Shown here piece after piece: positions 18,474-27,714 of a DNA stretch of 64,000 nt. Source of the stretch: Thiodiazotropha sp040791665 (GTDB lineage: Bacteria > Pseudomonadota > Gammaproteobacteria > Chromatiales > Chromatiaceae). The position numbers and the translations under genes were made by a program. A model generated the notes under the pieces. The model did not search any database. It was not told the origin of the DNA and saw only the letters and a list, made by a program, of their open reading frames with translations. The DNA is taken from the NCBI GenBank assembly GCA_040791665.1, contig JBFNNX010000009.1, forward strand, positions 620,001-684,000, given 5' to 3'. Position 1 is the first letter of the stretch; each line of letters opens with the position of its first letter.

Positions 18474-19052
18474 TCAGGCATTCAATTTACCCACTGTAAC
18501 CGCCAATTTTCGGCCAAGCGCCAAAACAACCTCTTGCTTACGCTCATCCACCAGCGAACCGTCATCATTGAAGGCCTTATATGCCTGCGGAACGGTCTGC
18601 TGGTCAGGCAAAACCGTAACACCTATATTGGCAAGCAGCATCCTTAAAAAAACCAATCCTCGAAGCCCGCCCAAGACCCCTGGAGATGCAGCCAGGATTA
18701 CAGCCGTCTTACCTCGGAAAGCCACCAGCGGCGGCTCATCTTCCGATTCGGCGCGGGATGCCCAATCGATAACGTTCTTAAGCAATGGACTGAACGCGCT
18801 GTTATATTCCGGAGACGCGATAATGAAGGCATCGTGATCCATCAGAAGTCTCTTGAATTCAAGTGCATTCTCCGGAATCCCTTGTTCGCGCTCAAGATCC
18901 TGATTGAAGAGCGGCATCGGGAAATCCACCAAATCGATCCGCGTAACATCCGCCCCGGCCGCCTCGGCCCCCGCAGCGGCAATCGACAGGATCTTTTTGT
19001 TGAAGGATCCATTCCTGCTGCTGCCTGCGAATGCGAGAATTCTTGGTGCCAT
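18474..19052 (-). CDS. NADPH-dependent FMN reductase
   Basis: About 192 residues from ATG 19052, preceded by AAGGGGG. It is a flavodoxin-like reductase: ILAFAGSSRNGSFNKKIL is the FMN-phosphate loop, ASPEYNSAFSPLLKNVIDW the second flavin-binding stretch, and VILAASPGVLGGLRGL the third. Members reduce quinones, azo dyes or metals (including chromate) with NAD(P)H in the cytoplasm. It is divergent from the kinase-RNase Z gene. Confidence 0.88.
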   Translation of the reverse strand: MAPRILAFAGSSRNGSFNKKILSIAAAGAEAAGADVTRIDLVDFPMPLFNQDLEREQGIPENALEFKRLLMDHDAFIIASPEYNSAFSPLLKNVIDWASRAESEDEPPLVAFRGKTAVILAASPGVLGGLRGLVFLRMLLANIGVTVLPDQQTVPQAYKAFNDDGSLVDERKQEVVLALGRKLAVTVGKLNA

Positions 19053-19340
19053 ATACCCCCCTTGGGAATGCCTGAGCATTTGTCTCCGGACGGGACCTGA
19101 TGGAATCAGTGTAGCGCTACTTCTGTCGCCTGTAACCGCTCAACGACTGCAATGGCAGCGAGGACCATGCCACGTACGCATCGCCGGCTGATTTTTACTC
19201 TGCTCATTTCATCCCTGAAATACCCAATCCTCCATAATCCAATATGCTTAAGTGGTAAGCTGTGACGAAATTCGGCAGCCGCTACCCGGACCTGTCAACC
19301 GCCACCGAAAAACTTGCCTGCGCCATATGGACCTGCACAG

Positions 19341-21290
19341 ATGAAGCGACATTTCTCCGCAGCGCATCCGGAATCATTGGCCGAGCTGCTACTGGCCCGG
19401 GCACGACGGGCACTGCTGTACGGCCCACCCGGTATCGGTAAGAGCACGCTGGCAAAAGGCTTGGCGGAATCACTGCACAAGGCAGGCAGACCGGTCCACT
19501 GTCTCGCGGCGGATCCGGGGATGCCGGCATTCGGTATCCCGGGCGCGGTCAATCTGGGCCTATGGAAACAGGACGCATGGGAAGTTATCGACCGTGCGGC
19601 TGTCTGCAGTCTCGATGCCGCCCGCTTCCGCCTGCCGCTGATCGAGGCCGCCGGTGATTTAGCCAGCCAGGTAGAAGGCGGCACACTGTTGCTCGATACA
19701 CCCGGGGTTGTGCGGGGTGTGGCGGGGGCTGAACTCCTGATATCACTGGCACACCGTGCGGATGTGGATATGGTGATAGTGTTGATGCGCGAGGGACAGC
19801 CACTCCACCTCGGCCAAGAGCTGCGGGCACTGGCCGCCGAGGTCGTGGCTGTCGAGGCTTCAGCGTCGGCGAGCCGGCCGGGAAAGAGCCTTCGCGACCG
19901 GCAGCGAACAAGCCACTGGGACGACTATCTGTCCCATGCGAGCGAGGTGGAGATCGACCTGTCCGAAGTCGCTATCCTGGGGACACCACCCCGCCATGCA
20001 ACCGAAGCCTGGGTGGGCAAGCAGATTGCGTTTCTCGATGGATCCCGCACTGTCGGTATGGGTGAGGTGGTTGACATGGGGGAGGAGAGACTCCGGATCC
20101 TGCTACCCCCGGATAACAGGCAGACAGGGGTTATCTTGGTACGCGATGCCGTCCGAGACGAGTCGGGATTGCTGGTGACCGGCAAACGCTTTGCGGAGAG
20201 CGTGGTACGTTACCTCCCCCCCTCCGATCTGGTGCCCGACGACAAGCTGCCACAGGATACCGGACCCCGGCCCATGGTGCAGACCCCCAGTGCAACCGCA
20301 GTCTTGATGAACGGTGTGTTCGGCGATCCACAACTCCATCTCCGCCTGGCACACCAGCGGCGCAGCCTGCTCTTCGACCTGGGTGACGGCGCACGGCTCC
20401 CGGCGCGGATCGCGCACCAGGTCAGCGACGTCTTCATCAGCCACACCCATATGGATCACATCTGCGGCTTTCTCTGGCTGCTGCGATCGCGTATCGGCGA
20501 ATCGGGAAGATGCCGGCTCTATGGGCCTCCGGGCCTCGCTACACAGATAGAGCATTTGATCAACGGCATCCATTGGGACCGGATCGGTGATCGAGGCCCC
20601 CGGTTTGAGATCGCTGAGCTGCATGGCGAACAACTGATCCGCTTCAATCTGCAGGCTGGTTTGGCAGGCATTCGGCCAAACGGTGAGACTGTGATCAAGG
20701 ATGGGATCCTAGTCGATGAGCCCGAATTTCGCGTGCTCGCCGTCACCCTCGAGCACGGCATACCCGTCATCGCCTACGCCTTCGTCCCTGCGCCGCAGAT
20801 CAATGTGCTCGAGGAGAAACTCAGTGAACGCGGGCTGCAACCCGGTCCCTGGCTGACCAGGCTGAAGCAGCTGTTGATTGAACAGCGGCTGGATGAGTAT
20901 CTTTCCCTGCCGGATGGAACCGGCGAGACGGTTGGCGCCTTGGCCACCACCCTCACCCTGACCACGCCCGGCAGTAAAATCGTCTATGCCACCGACCTGG
21001 CCGACACGCCCCATAACCGCGATCGACTCACCCGGTTGGCCAGACAGGCGCACACCCTGTTCTGCGAATCCCCGTTCATGCAGAAGGATGCCACGCATGC
21101 CCGGCGCACCGGCCACCTGACCACTACCGCCTGCGCGGAGATCGCCAACAGCGCCAGTGTCCGTCACCTGATTCCGTTTCATTTCTCCCGCAGGTATGAG
21201 GGCACGTCATGGCAGGTGTATAACGAGATCGCGGCGAACTGCCCACATGTCGTGATACCGGCCACCTCAGATAGCGCGAACCACGAATGA
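19341..21290 (+). CDS. Clp1/Grc3-like polynucleotide kinase fused to RNase Z
   Basis: About 649 residues from ATG 19341. Residues 1-125 hold a P-loop domain: Walker A GPPGIGKST (28-36), then LAADPGMPAFGIPG and LLLDTPGVVRG (119-122 DTPG), in the layout of Clp1/Grc3/NOL9-type RNA 5'-hydroxyl kinases. Residues about 195-310 look like the accessory domain of that family (RDRQRTSHWDDYL, then AFLDGSRTVGMGEVVDM). From about 325 a full metallo-beta-lactamase RNase Z follows. All seven expected metal ligands are present: H368, H370, D372, H373 (SHTHMDH), H472 (LEHGIP), D552 (ATDLAD) and H614 (PFHFSRRY). RNase Z cuts the 3' trailer of tRNA precursors. The fusion has no frameshift and no stop. No RNA-repair ligase is next to it. 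Domain calls are by motif; substrate is inferred. Confidence 0.8.
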   Translation: MKRHFSAAHPESLAELLLARARRALLYGPPGIGKSTLAKGLAESLHKAGRPVHCLAADPGMPAFGIPGAVNLGLWKQDAWEVIDRAAVCSLDAARFRLPLIEAAGDLASQVEGGTLLLDTPGVVRGVAGAELLISLAHRADVDMVIVLMREGQPLHLGQELRALAAEVVAVEASASASRPGKSLRDRQRTSHWDDYLSHASEVEIDLSEVAILGTPPRHATEAWVGKQIAFLDGSRTVGMGEVVDMGEERLRILLPPDNRQTGVILVRDAVRDESGLLVTGKRFAESVVRYLPPSDLVPDDKLPQDTGPRPMVQTPSATAVLMNGVFGDPQLHLRLAHQRRSLLFDLGDGARLPARIAHQVSDVFISHTHMDHICGFLWLLRSRIGESGRCRLYGPPGLATQIEHLINGIHWDRIGDRGPRFEIAELHGEQLIRFNLQAGLAGIRPNGETVIKDGILVDEPEFRVLAVTLEHGIPVIAYAFVPAPQINVLEEKLSERGLQPGPWLTRLKQLLIEQRLDEYLSLPDGTGETVGALATTLTLTTPGSKIVYATDLADTPHNRDRLTRLARQAHTLFCESPFMQKDATHARRTGHLTTTACAEIANSASVRHLIPFHFSRRYEGTSWQVYNEIAANCPHVVIPATSDSANHE

Positions 21291-21355
21291 TCCTGCACAA
21301 CCGAACCTTACCGGCACCTGGAATCGATCAGAGAGATCACCCGAGGGATAAAGGA

Positions 21356-21535
21356 CTACTTTCCTGTTCTATCCACCGGGCCGGGTTTGATCATTAATGC
21401 AAAAGGGATCGCAAGTGGGCCGAAAGCCGCGCCCAGAACCGCCCACAATACCGGCCTGCCGCCACGCGATTTAGCAATCTGGTGACAGATGAATATGCTG
21501 GCGATATTTATCGCCAGTAAAACATAGATAGCCAT
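21356..21535 (-). CDS. 59-residue membrane protein, unrecognised family
   Basis: A small frame, ATG at 21535 and TAG at 21356-21358. The peptide starts MAIYVLLAINIASIFICHQI, then a basic loop AKSRGGRP, then a second hydrophobic run VLWAVLGAAFGPLAIPFALM and a charged tail. Two-helix proteins with a [ST]RG-P-WAVLGA-FGPLAIP pattern are common in proteobacteria and have no known role. Hydrophobic helices, clean codons and the recurring pattern argue for a real gene. One copy of the dispersed repeat lies just upstream (21542-21564), between it and the methyltransferase gene on the same strand. Confidence 0.65.
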   Translation of the reverse strand: MAIYVLLAINIASIFICHQIAKSRGGRPVLWAVLGAAFGPLAIPFALMIKPGPVDRTGK

Positions 21536-21541
21536 TAATCT

Positions 21542-21564
21542 TAGGGCCTGTTAACACTAATCGG
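21542..21564. repeat. Dispersed repeat copy 1
   Basis: The stretch tagggcctgttaacactaa plus tcgg matches the dispersed repeat core also seen near 24.9, 27.5, 38.5, 44.1, 50.5 and 58.0 kb. It lies between the methyltransferase stop and the start of the small membrane protein. Confidence 0.6.
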
Positions 21565-21570
21565 ATGTGG

Positions 21571-22188
21571 TCAGTTGGGCCTGACAAAACGAAAATAGGT
21601 AAATTGCTGCGCTTTGTTTGCCGGCGTTATATGCATCTCGTTTTTCTCTTCCACCAACTCGAACGCCACGCCCAACTCACGCGTTAGTTTTGATGCATCA
21701 TATTGCACGATATCCAAACCACTGCACTTTTTCGTACCCCCGATCGCAAACGCTGCGATAATCAGATGGCCGCCCGGTCTCAATGCCAGCTTCAACGCCT
21801 CTATATAGGCGTCCCTGTCCGATCTATCGGTCAAGAAGTGAAACACAGCCCGGTCATGCCAAAGCGAAAACAGGTGGGGCGATCTGAATTCTGTAATATC
21901 GGATTCGAACCACTCGATTTCACCTGCCGCATCTCCCAGTCGCTGTTTAGCCACAGCCAGCGCCCTGTCGGAGATATCCAATACAGCCAGGTTTGTATAA
22001 CCTTGCCTATACAGGTGATCGACCAGTACCGACGCACCACCCCCTACATCGATGATCGCTCCATCCCTGGCAATCCGGCAGTGATGGATCAATTCCAGCG
22101 ATAGCTTCGGTTCAGTCTGATACCAGCTCACTTCCGAGGGGGGTTTATCCCGATAGATATTTTGCCAGTGCGTTTTTCTGTCGATCAC
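21571..22188 (-). CDS. Class I SAM-dependent methyltransferase
   Basis: About 205 residues from GTG 22188, ten bases after GGAGG at 22199-22203; the open frame extends further to a TTG without support. The opening VIDRKTHWQNIYRDKPPSEV and WYQTEP are typical of a tellurite-resistance/thiopurine-like methyltransferase group. The SAM-binding loop is IIDVGGGASVLVDHLY, followed by LAVLDISDRAL and DITEF. The substrate is unknown; related proteins methylate small molecules. Confidence 0.82.
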   Translation of the reverse strand: MIDRKTHWQNIYRDKPPSEVSWYQTEPKLSLELIHHCRIARDGAIIDVGGGASVLVDHLYRQGYTNLAVLDISDRALAVAKQRLGDAAGEIEWFESDITEFRSPHLFSLWHDRAVFHFLTDRSDRDAYIEALKLALRPGGHLIIAAFAIGGTKKCSGLDIVQYDASKLTRELGVAFELVEEKNEMHITPANKAQQFTYFRFVRPN

Positions 22189-22404
22189 TTCAACCCGGCC
22201 TCCAATCAATACCCTGGTGATACCTCCGGAAGCGTCGTCTGCACCGGGATCGGTTGACGAACGATAGGAAACCTGTGGCAACCCTTCCTCCGGGGTAACT
22301 CAAGGGTTCCAAAGGCCAATTACAGCTCCAGGTACGGAGCTTCAGATTAAAGTATAGAGCCAGACCGGCACTTCTATTGGAGGTATCGCTTCAATCGCGG
22401 TCGA

Positions 22405-22881
22405 TCAATAGCGAAACGACTGCAGCACTTCATAGCCCAGTTCCGGTTTCCAGCCCCAGGAGTAGTTGCGCAGATCATAGAGCGCCGCCCGTTCCGCTTC
22501 GGCGGCCGAGCGCGGGCTGTAGCCGCAGCCGTAGCTGGTGCGGGTGCGCCCCGTCATTGTGGTATAGGTGGTCTTGACTATGACCATGTGGGCATGGCGC
22601 AACCCGATACCGGCCTGGGCGTGAACGTCCTGACCCTTCTTGCGGTAACCCTGTTCGATCAGCTTCTGCTTGGCCTTGCGGATGGCCGACTCGACGCTCT
22701 CGTCCGGAGCGGCCACCCATTCGATGGCCAGGGAGTCGCCGAGACGCTTCGCCACGGCACAGCCGGCGCCCGCCATGGCGTCATCTGCCCAAACCAGCGT
22801 CATCAGTGTCAGCAGGAACAGGGTGACAGCACTTCGTTCAACTGCCGGTCTGCATCGATTCCAGTGTTTCCCAACGCTCAT
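22405..22881 (-). CDS. Small exported protein of unknown function
   Basis: Real coding here is indicated by a signal peptide followed by about 120 residues. The most plausible start is ATG 22881, which lies inside the end of uup (overlap about 44 bases) and gives a basic n-region and the core TLFLLTLMTLVWADDAMA with a likely cut after AMA. The mature protein has paired cysteines (GCAVAKRLG, SYGCGYS) and an even spread of charged residues. No family is recognised. The overlap with uup suggests one transcript. The start is uncertain; other start codons in this frame are internal. Confidence 0.55.
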   Translation of the reverse strand: MSVGKHWNRCRPAVERSAVTLFLLTLMTLVWADDAMAGAGCAVAKRLGDSLAIEWVAAPDESVESAIRKAKQKLIEQGYRKKGQDVHAQAGIGLRHAHMVIVKTTYTTMTGRTRTSYGCGYSPRSAAEAERAALYDLRNYSWGWKPELGYEVLQSFRY

Positions 22882-24739
22882 AGGCCTGATCCAGTTCCAG
22901 TTGCACCGCTGACATCTGCTGCTGAAGCTCTGCGGCCAGTTCCCCCTGGGTGCGATAGAGGTCCGGATCGCCCAGCCTGGTCTGTAGCTCGTCGAGCCGC
23001 ACTTCCAGCGCTTCGATCCTCTGAGGCAGCGCATCGAGCTCCCGCTGGTCTTTGTAACTCAGCTTCTCACTCTTCTTTTTCGGCCTCTCTGCAACAGACT
23101 TGACCCCGCTCCCGCCCTTTGGTTTCGACCCCGCCGGTTGCCTGGCTCGGGCATGGGCCTCCCAGTCACTGAAACCACCGACATATTCCGCCACCCTGCC
23201 TTCACCTTCGAAGACCAGGCAGCTGGTCACCGCATTGTCCAGAAACTCCCGGTCGTGACTGACCAGCAGCAGGGTTCCCGGGTAGTCGGAGAACAGCTCC
23301 TCAAGCAACTCCAGCGTCTCCACATCCAGATCGTTGGTCGGCTCGTCGAGTACCAGCACATTGGCCGGTTTGGTAAACAGCTTGGCCAGCAGCAGACGGT
23401 TGCGCTCACCGCCGGAGAGCGCCTTCACCGGGCTTCTGGCGCGTTCCGGGGTAAACAGGAAATCCTGCAGGTAACCGATGATGTGCCTGCTTTTTCCGCC
23501 GACCTCCACCTTGTCGCTGCCGCCCCCCACATTATCCTGTACCGAGCTTTCCTCATCGAGCTGACCGCGCAGCTGGTCGAAATAGGCCACCTGCAGCTGG
23601 GTGCCGAGTTTGATTCTGCCCGTATCGGGCCGCAGTTCGCCCAGCAGCAGGTTCAACAGGGTTGTCTTGCCGCAGCCGTTTGGTCCGATGACGCCCACCC
23701 GGTCACCGCGCAGGATAGTGGTGGTGAGATCCCGCACCACCGGCTTCTCCTCCCAGGCGTAACCGATATCCTCGACCTCCACGACCAACTTGCCTGAACG
23801 CTCTCCCGCATCGATCCGCATCTTTACCCTGCCCTGCTGATCACGCCGCTGCTGTCGCACCTCGCGCATTGCCTTAAGCGCCCTGACCCGGCCCTCATTG
23901 CGGGTACGCCGCGCCTTGATGCCCTGACGAATCCAGATCTCCTCTTGGGCAAGTCTTTTGTCAAAACGCTGGTTGGCCTGTTCCTCCGCATTCAACAGTT
24001 CCTGCTTACGGCGCAAAAAGTTGGCGTAGTCACCCGGCCAGTCGGTCAAGCTGCCGCGATCAAGCTCCAGAATCCGGGTCGCGATCCGACGCAGGAAGGC
24101 CCGGTCATGCGTGACAAAGAGGATTGCCCCCGGATAACCGAGCAGAAATTCCTCCATCCATCGGATAGCCTCGATATCGAGGTGGTTGGTGGGTTCATCG
24201 AGGAGCAGCAACTCGGGTTCCATCACCAGGGCCTGCGCCAGCAAGACACGCCTCTTCAGACCTCCCGACAGTGCACTGAACTGCTTATCCGCATCCAGAC
24301 CGATTCTGGATATGACGGTCTCCACCCGTTGCTCCAATTGCCAACCCTCAACGGCCTCGAGTTCATGCTGCGCCTTCGACAGCGATGACAACAGGCTGTC
24401 ATCGCCCGTCTCCGCAAGCTGATGGCTTATTTTGTGGTAAGCCTTGATTCTGTCGGCAAGTTGACCGACGCCGTCCGCCACCACATCGAAGACACTCCCC
24501 TCGACCTCATCCGGCACCTCCTGGATCAGATGCGCAATCCTTGTCCCGCTGCTTACGACACGCTCCCCGTCGTCCGGGACGATACCACCCTGAATCACTC
24601 GCATCAGGGTTGACTTGCCGGCCCCGTTACGGCCGAGCAGCGCAATCCTCTCCCCCTTTTCGATGTTGAGATCGATATCATCCAGTAACGGCCGATCGCC
24701 ATAGCTGAGCTGCAGCCTGCGCAGGGTTATCAGCGGCAT
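22838..24739 (-). CDS. uup: ABC-F ATPase Uup
   Basis: A 633-residue soluble protein with two ABC ATPase domains in tandem and no membrane part. Walker A motifs are GRNGAGKST and GPNGCGKTT; the signatures are LSGGLKRR and LSGGERNR; Walker B ends LLLDEPTNHLD and LVLDEPTNDLD. A coiled-coil C-terminal extension (about 550-633) is the Uup feature that binds DNA or ribosome. Uup acts on ribosomes and limits precise transposon excision in Escherichia coli. Confidence 0.93.
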   Translation of the reverse strand: MPLITLRRLQLSYGDRPLLDDIDLNIEKGERIALLGRNGAGKSTLMRVIQGGIVPDDGERVVSSGTRIAHLIQEVPDEVEGSVFDVVADGVGQLADRIKAYHKISHQLAETGDDSLLSSLSKAQHELEAVEGWQLEQRVETVISRIGLDADKQFSALSGGLKRRVLLAQALVMEPELLLLDEPTNHLDIEAIRWMEEFLLGYPGAILFVTHDRAFLRRIATRILELDRGSLTDWPGDYANFLRRKQELLNAEEQANQRFDKRLAQEEIWIRQGIKARRTRNEGRVRALKAMREVRQQRRDQQGRVKMRIDAGERSGKLVVEVEDIGYAWEEKPVVRDLTTTILRGDRVGVIGPNGCGKTTLLNLLLGELRPDTGRIKLGTQLQVAYFDQLRGQLDEESSVQDNVGGGSDKVEVGGKSRHIIGYLQDFLFTPERARSPVKALSGGERNRLLLAKLFTKPANVLVLDEPTNDLDVETLELLEELFSDYPGTLLLVSHDREFLDNAVTSCLVFEGEGRVAEYVGGFSDWEAHARARQPAGSKPKGGSGVKSVAERPKKKSEKLSYKDQRELDALPQRIEALEVRLDELQTRLGDPDLYRTQGELAAELQQQMSAVQLELDQAYERWETLESMQTGS

Positions 24740-24852
24740 CGAAGTACCCGGGTGAATTCATTCATGACATATCTCAATTAAAAAGCTTCATCCTACGCTG
24801 ATCCAATCTGCTCTGCTGGTAAAAAACCAATCGTTATGTGATTATCGCCATG

Positions 24853-24876
24853 TTAGGGCACGTTAACAGACCCTAA
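24853..24876. repeat. Dispersed repeat copy 2
   Basis: A palindromic form: ttaggg, then cacgttaacaga, then ccctaa. It is centred on gttaac and lies in the gap upstream of the TrpB2 gene. It shares the gttaaca core and taggg ends with the other copies. Confidence 0.5.
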
Positions 24877-25017
24877 TAAATCGGTAGTTTCATTTATATC
24901 CTGCTTCGTTACCAGGATATATAAAAACACCCATTCCGATCCAACAAGATCTGCATCATGGACGGGCTATCAAATCACTATTTGGGACTCGGGCCAAGTA
25001 GCGGGAGACGATAACAT

Positions 25018-26367
25018 ATGAAGACCAAGATTCTGCTGAAAGAGGCAGATATGCCGACCCATTGGTATAACATCGTGGCTGATATGCCCAATCCACCGGC
25101 GCCGATCCTTGCCCCCGACGGCTCTCCGGTAACGCCGGATGCGCTCAGCGCAATTTTTCCTGACGCCATTATCGAACAGGAGGTGAGCGCGCAGCGTTGG
25201 ATCCCTATTCCCGATGAGGTCCGTGAAGTGCTGCGTCTGTGGCGGCCATCCCCCCTCTATCGCGCAGAACGTTTGGAAATGGCGCTCAAGACACCCGCCA
25301 AGATCTACTTCAAGAATGAAGCGGTCAGCCCGGCGGGATCGCACAAACCGAATACCGCAGTCGCGCAAGCCTATTACAATAAACTGCAGGGCATCAAACG
25401 ACTCGCCACCGAAACGGGGGCGGGGCAATGGGGCTGCTCCCTGGCCCTTGCCGGGCAACTGTTCGATTTGGAAGTCAGGGTCTATATGGTCAAGGTCAGT
25501 TATCAACAAAAACCCTATCGTCGCTCGATGATGGAGACATGGGGCGCCGAGGTCTTTCCGAGCCCTACGGACATGACCCAGTCGGGGCGTCACATCCTTG
25601 AACGGGATCCCGACTCCCCCGGGTCATTGGGTATCGCCATCTCAGAAGCCGTCGAGGAGGCTGCCGGCCGGTCGGATACAAACTACGCCCTGGGTTCGGT
25701 GCTTAATCATGTATTGCTGCACCAGACCATTATCGGCGAAGAGGCGAAAAAGCAGCTTGAACTTGTGGGGGAATATCCCGACGCGATCTACGCTCCCTGC
25801 GGAGGGGGCTCGAACTTCGGCGGGATCGCCTTCCCGTTCTTTGCCGACAAGGCGGCGGGCAAGGAGATCGATCTGGTTGCCGTTGAACCGACCTCATGCC
25901 CCACATTGACCAAAGGTGTATACGCTTATGATTATGGCGACACGGAAGGTCTTACACCTTTGACGAAGATGTACACGCTGGGCCACGATTTCATGCCACC
26001 CGGCATACATGCCGGTGGCCTGCGCTATCACGGCGATTCGGCACTCGTCAGTCAGCTCTACAACGAGGGGTTATTGAGCGCAGTGGCCATCCCCCAGCTG
26101 GAGACTTTCGAAGCCGGCGAACTCTTTGCCAAGACCCAAGGCATCATTCCCGCGCCGGAGTCCTGTCATGCGATTGCCGCCACCGTTCGGGAGGCGAAAC
26201 GTTGCGCCGAAACGGGTGAAGCGAAAACCCTGCTCTTCAACCTGTCCGGTCATGGCCATTTCGATATGAGTTCCTATGACCGCTACTTCAAAGGAAAACT
26301 GGAAGACTTCGACTACCCGGATGATGCGATTCAGGCATCACTCAGCCATTTGCCGAAGGTGGGTTGA
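25018..26367 (+). CDS. trpB2: TrpB2-type tryptophan synthase beta chain
   Basis: A 449-residue PLP enzyme. K110 in GSHKPNTA binds the cofactor, and the phosphate-binding loop is CGGGSNFGG. The N-terminal extension and length above 440 mark the TrpB2 subgroup rather than the trpA-linked TrpB1 (about 400). TrpB2 joins indole and serine to tryptophan and works without TrpA; it may recycle free indole. No trpA or other trp gene is close. The start ATG has GGGAG upstream. Confidence 0.9.
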   Translation: MKTKILLKEADMPTHWYNIVADMPNPPAPILAPDGSPVTPDALSAIFPDAIIEQEVSAQRWIPIPDEVREVLRLWRPSPLYRAERLEMALKTPAKIYFKNEAVSPAGSHKPNTAVAQAYYNKLQGIKRLATETGAGQWGCSLALAGQLFDLEVRVYMVKVSYQQKPYRRSMMETWGAEVFPSPTDMTQSGRHILERDPDSPGSLGIAISEAVEEAAGRSDTNYALGSVLNHVLLHQTIIGEEAKKQLELVGEYPDAIYAPCGGGSNFGGIAFPFFADKAAGKEIDLVAVEPTSCPTLTKGVYAYDYGDTEGLTPLTKMYTLGHDFMPPGIHAGGLRYHGDSALVSQLYNEGLLSAVAIPQLETFEAGELFAKTQGIIPAPESCHAIAATVREAKRCAETGEAKTLLFNLSGHGHFDMSSYDRYFKGKLEDFDYPDDAIQASLSHLPKVG

Positions 26368-26379
26368 ACGGCGTTTGAG

Positions 26380-26414
26380 GGCCTGGGAGTCACGCCTGCT
26401 GTGACTCCCAGGCC
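26380..26414. terminator. Perfect 14-bp hairpin between convergent genes
   Basis: Arms ggcctgggagtcac (26380-26393) and gtgactcccaggcc (26401-26414) pair perfectly with a seven-base loop. It lies between the TrpB2 stop and the response-regulator gene, covering the latter's stop and last codons. No T run follows in either direction, so it may be a bidirectional or processing hairpin rather than a classical terminator. Confidence 0.55.
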
Positions 26415-27382
26415 ATGCGTAACCGGTTCAGGTCGTGGCATGCCTGATCCCAGTTCAGATCGTCCCCGGAGTGCTGCAGCTTCTCGATCAACTGGTGAAT
26501 ACCCGCGATGAGGGGCTGCAGGCGCTCCCGCTCCGTCTGTTTGTTGCTTTTTCGCTGCACATTGACGATTCGGCTGTTGACAACCTCGACGAGTAGTTTG
26601 AGATTATCCCGCCAACGCTGGTAGCGCGTCTGATCATGGACAGGCATATTGCGCACAAGCACGGAGACCGATTCTGCATTGAACAGGGTACGGTGGCCAA
26701 AATCGATGATTTTGCCGTTTTCGTAGAGGCTCTCCATCATCTCCTGATCCAACACCCCGACTTCACCCGCATGGGAAAAGTAGTGTCCGCTCTCCACCAG
26801 CCTTACTATCACCCTCAAACCGAAGCGATCAAATGTATCCAGCAAGCCCTCGCCCAGCGTACGCAAATCATCGCAATCGAGGCTGTTATCGATGAAATCG
26901 GCGAGTAGGTTCAGTTCGATACAGGCAGCGAGAGAAGCTTCCATCTCCTCCTGAGCCAGGACGGCGCGCTCCCGGGCAGCCTCGAGATCGTGGCGGCTAT
27001 TGAGGGCAATACGAATCTTTGCCAGCAGCTCATCCACATCATAAGGCTTGGTGACGTAATCATCAGCCCCCGCCTGATAACCGGCAAGACGTTCACTGAG
27101 ACGGGACAGGGCCGACACGAAGATAACCGGGATCATGGATGTGGCGGGATCTGCCTTGACCAGGCGGCAGACGGTCAGACCGTCCATCAACGGCATATCC
27201 ACATCCAAAAGGATAAGATCGGGTGCACTTTGCGCTACCTGTTCAAGACAAGCCTCGCCATTGGCTGCCAATGAGACCCGATAGCTATAGCTCAATATCT
27301 GATCGAGGCTTCGCAGATTCTCCGGCTGATCATCGACTACCAGGACATGTTGCGCTGAAGCCGTTTCCTGTTCGGTTGTCAT
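26390..27382 (-). CDS. Response regulator with uncharacterised output domain
   Basis: A 330-residue cytoplasmic protein. Residues 12-130 are a receiver domain: DD at 17-18, phospho-acceptor D60 (LILLDVDMPLMDG), and the conserved lysine in DDYVTKPYD. The remaining 200 residues are helical and carry no DNA-binding, GGDEF or kinase motif that I recognise, so output is unknown. It has no partner kinase beside it. The last codons are inside the hairpin shared with the convergent gene. Confidence 0.85.
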   Translation of the reverse strand: MTTEQETASAQHVLVVDDQPENLRSLDQILSYSYRVSLAANGEACLEQVAQSAPDLILLDVDMPLMDGLTVCRLVKADPATSMIPVIFVSALSRLSERLAGYQAGADDYVTKPYDVDELLAKIRIALNSRHDLEAARERAVLAQEEMEASLAACIELNLLADFIDNSLDCDDLRTLGEGLLDTFDRFGLRVIVRLVESGHYFSHAGEVGVLDQEMMESLYENGKIIDFGHRTLFNAESVSVLVRNMPVHDQTRYQRWRDNLKLLVEVVNSRIVNVQRKSNKQTERERLQPLIAGIHQLIEKLQHSGDDLNWDQACHDLNRLRMAWESQQA

Positions 27383-27714
27383 CGCCCTCCTCCGTGTACA
27401 AACTCCCGTTATTATTACAAGAATTCCAATATCATACCCTGTTGTTTACTGATGAAATAAGAATTCCTATAGCCGGGCCCTCAATCTTGTCACAAATGGA
27501 TTGTCAACCCCAGCGCCCTAGAGCCTGCTAACACTGATCCGACAGACCTCAGTAGCGCATCGGTCTCTTGGGTTTCCTGCCTGACCGTCGATAAGTTGCC
27601 GGCCGGGTGACGCTATCCACTCACTCCCTGATCTGGTATTGTTGACTGAACTACCCTGTTTATCAACGCTTATACGGGTGATGATTGGTTCATCCCTTAT
27701 GGACGAACACTGCA
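27383..27714. other. Gene-free interval of about 330 bp
   Basis: This divergent gap separates the response regulator (minus) and the FNR-like gene (plus). It holds a dispersed repeat copy (27518-27540) and must contain promoters for both genes, but no clear -35/-10 pair was identified. No small gene was found. Confidence 0.4.
27518..27540. repeat. Dispersed repeat copy 3
   Basis: ctagagcctgctaacactga plus tcc matches the consensus with two changes (ggg to gag, gtt to gct). Confidence 0.5.

Noticed and set aside
21900..21920. A gattcgaacc string like the T-arm of a tRNA
   Set aside because: It lies inside the methyltransferase gene and no other tRNA arm can be drawn around it.
24853..24876. 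Transcription terminator
   Set aside because: The stem is only six bases without a T run, and it matches the dispersed repeat.
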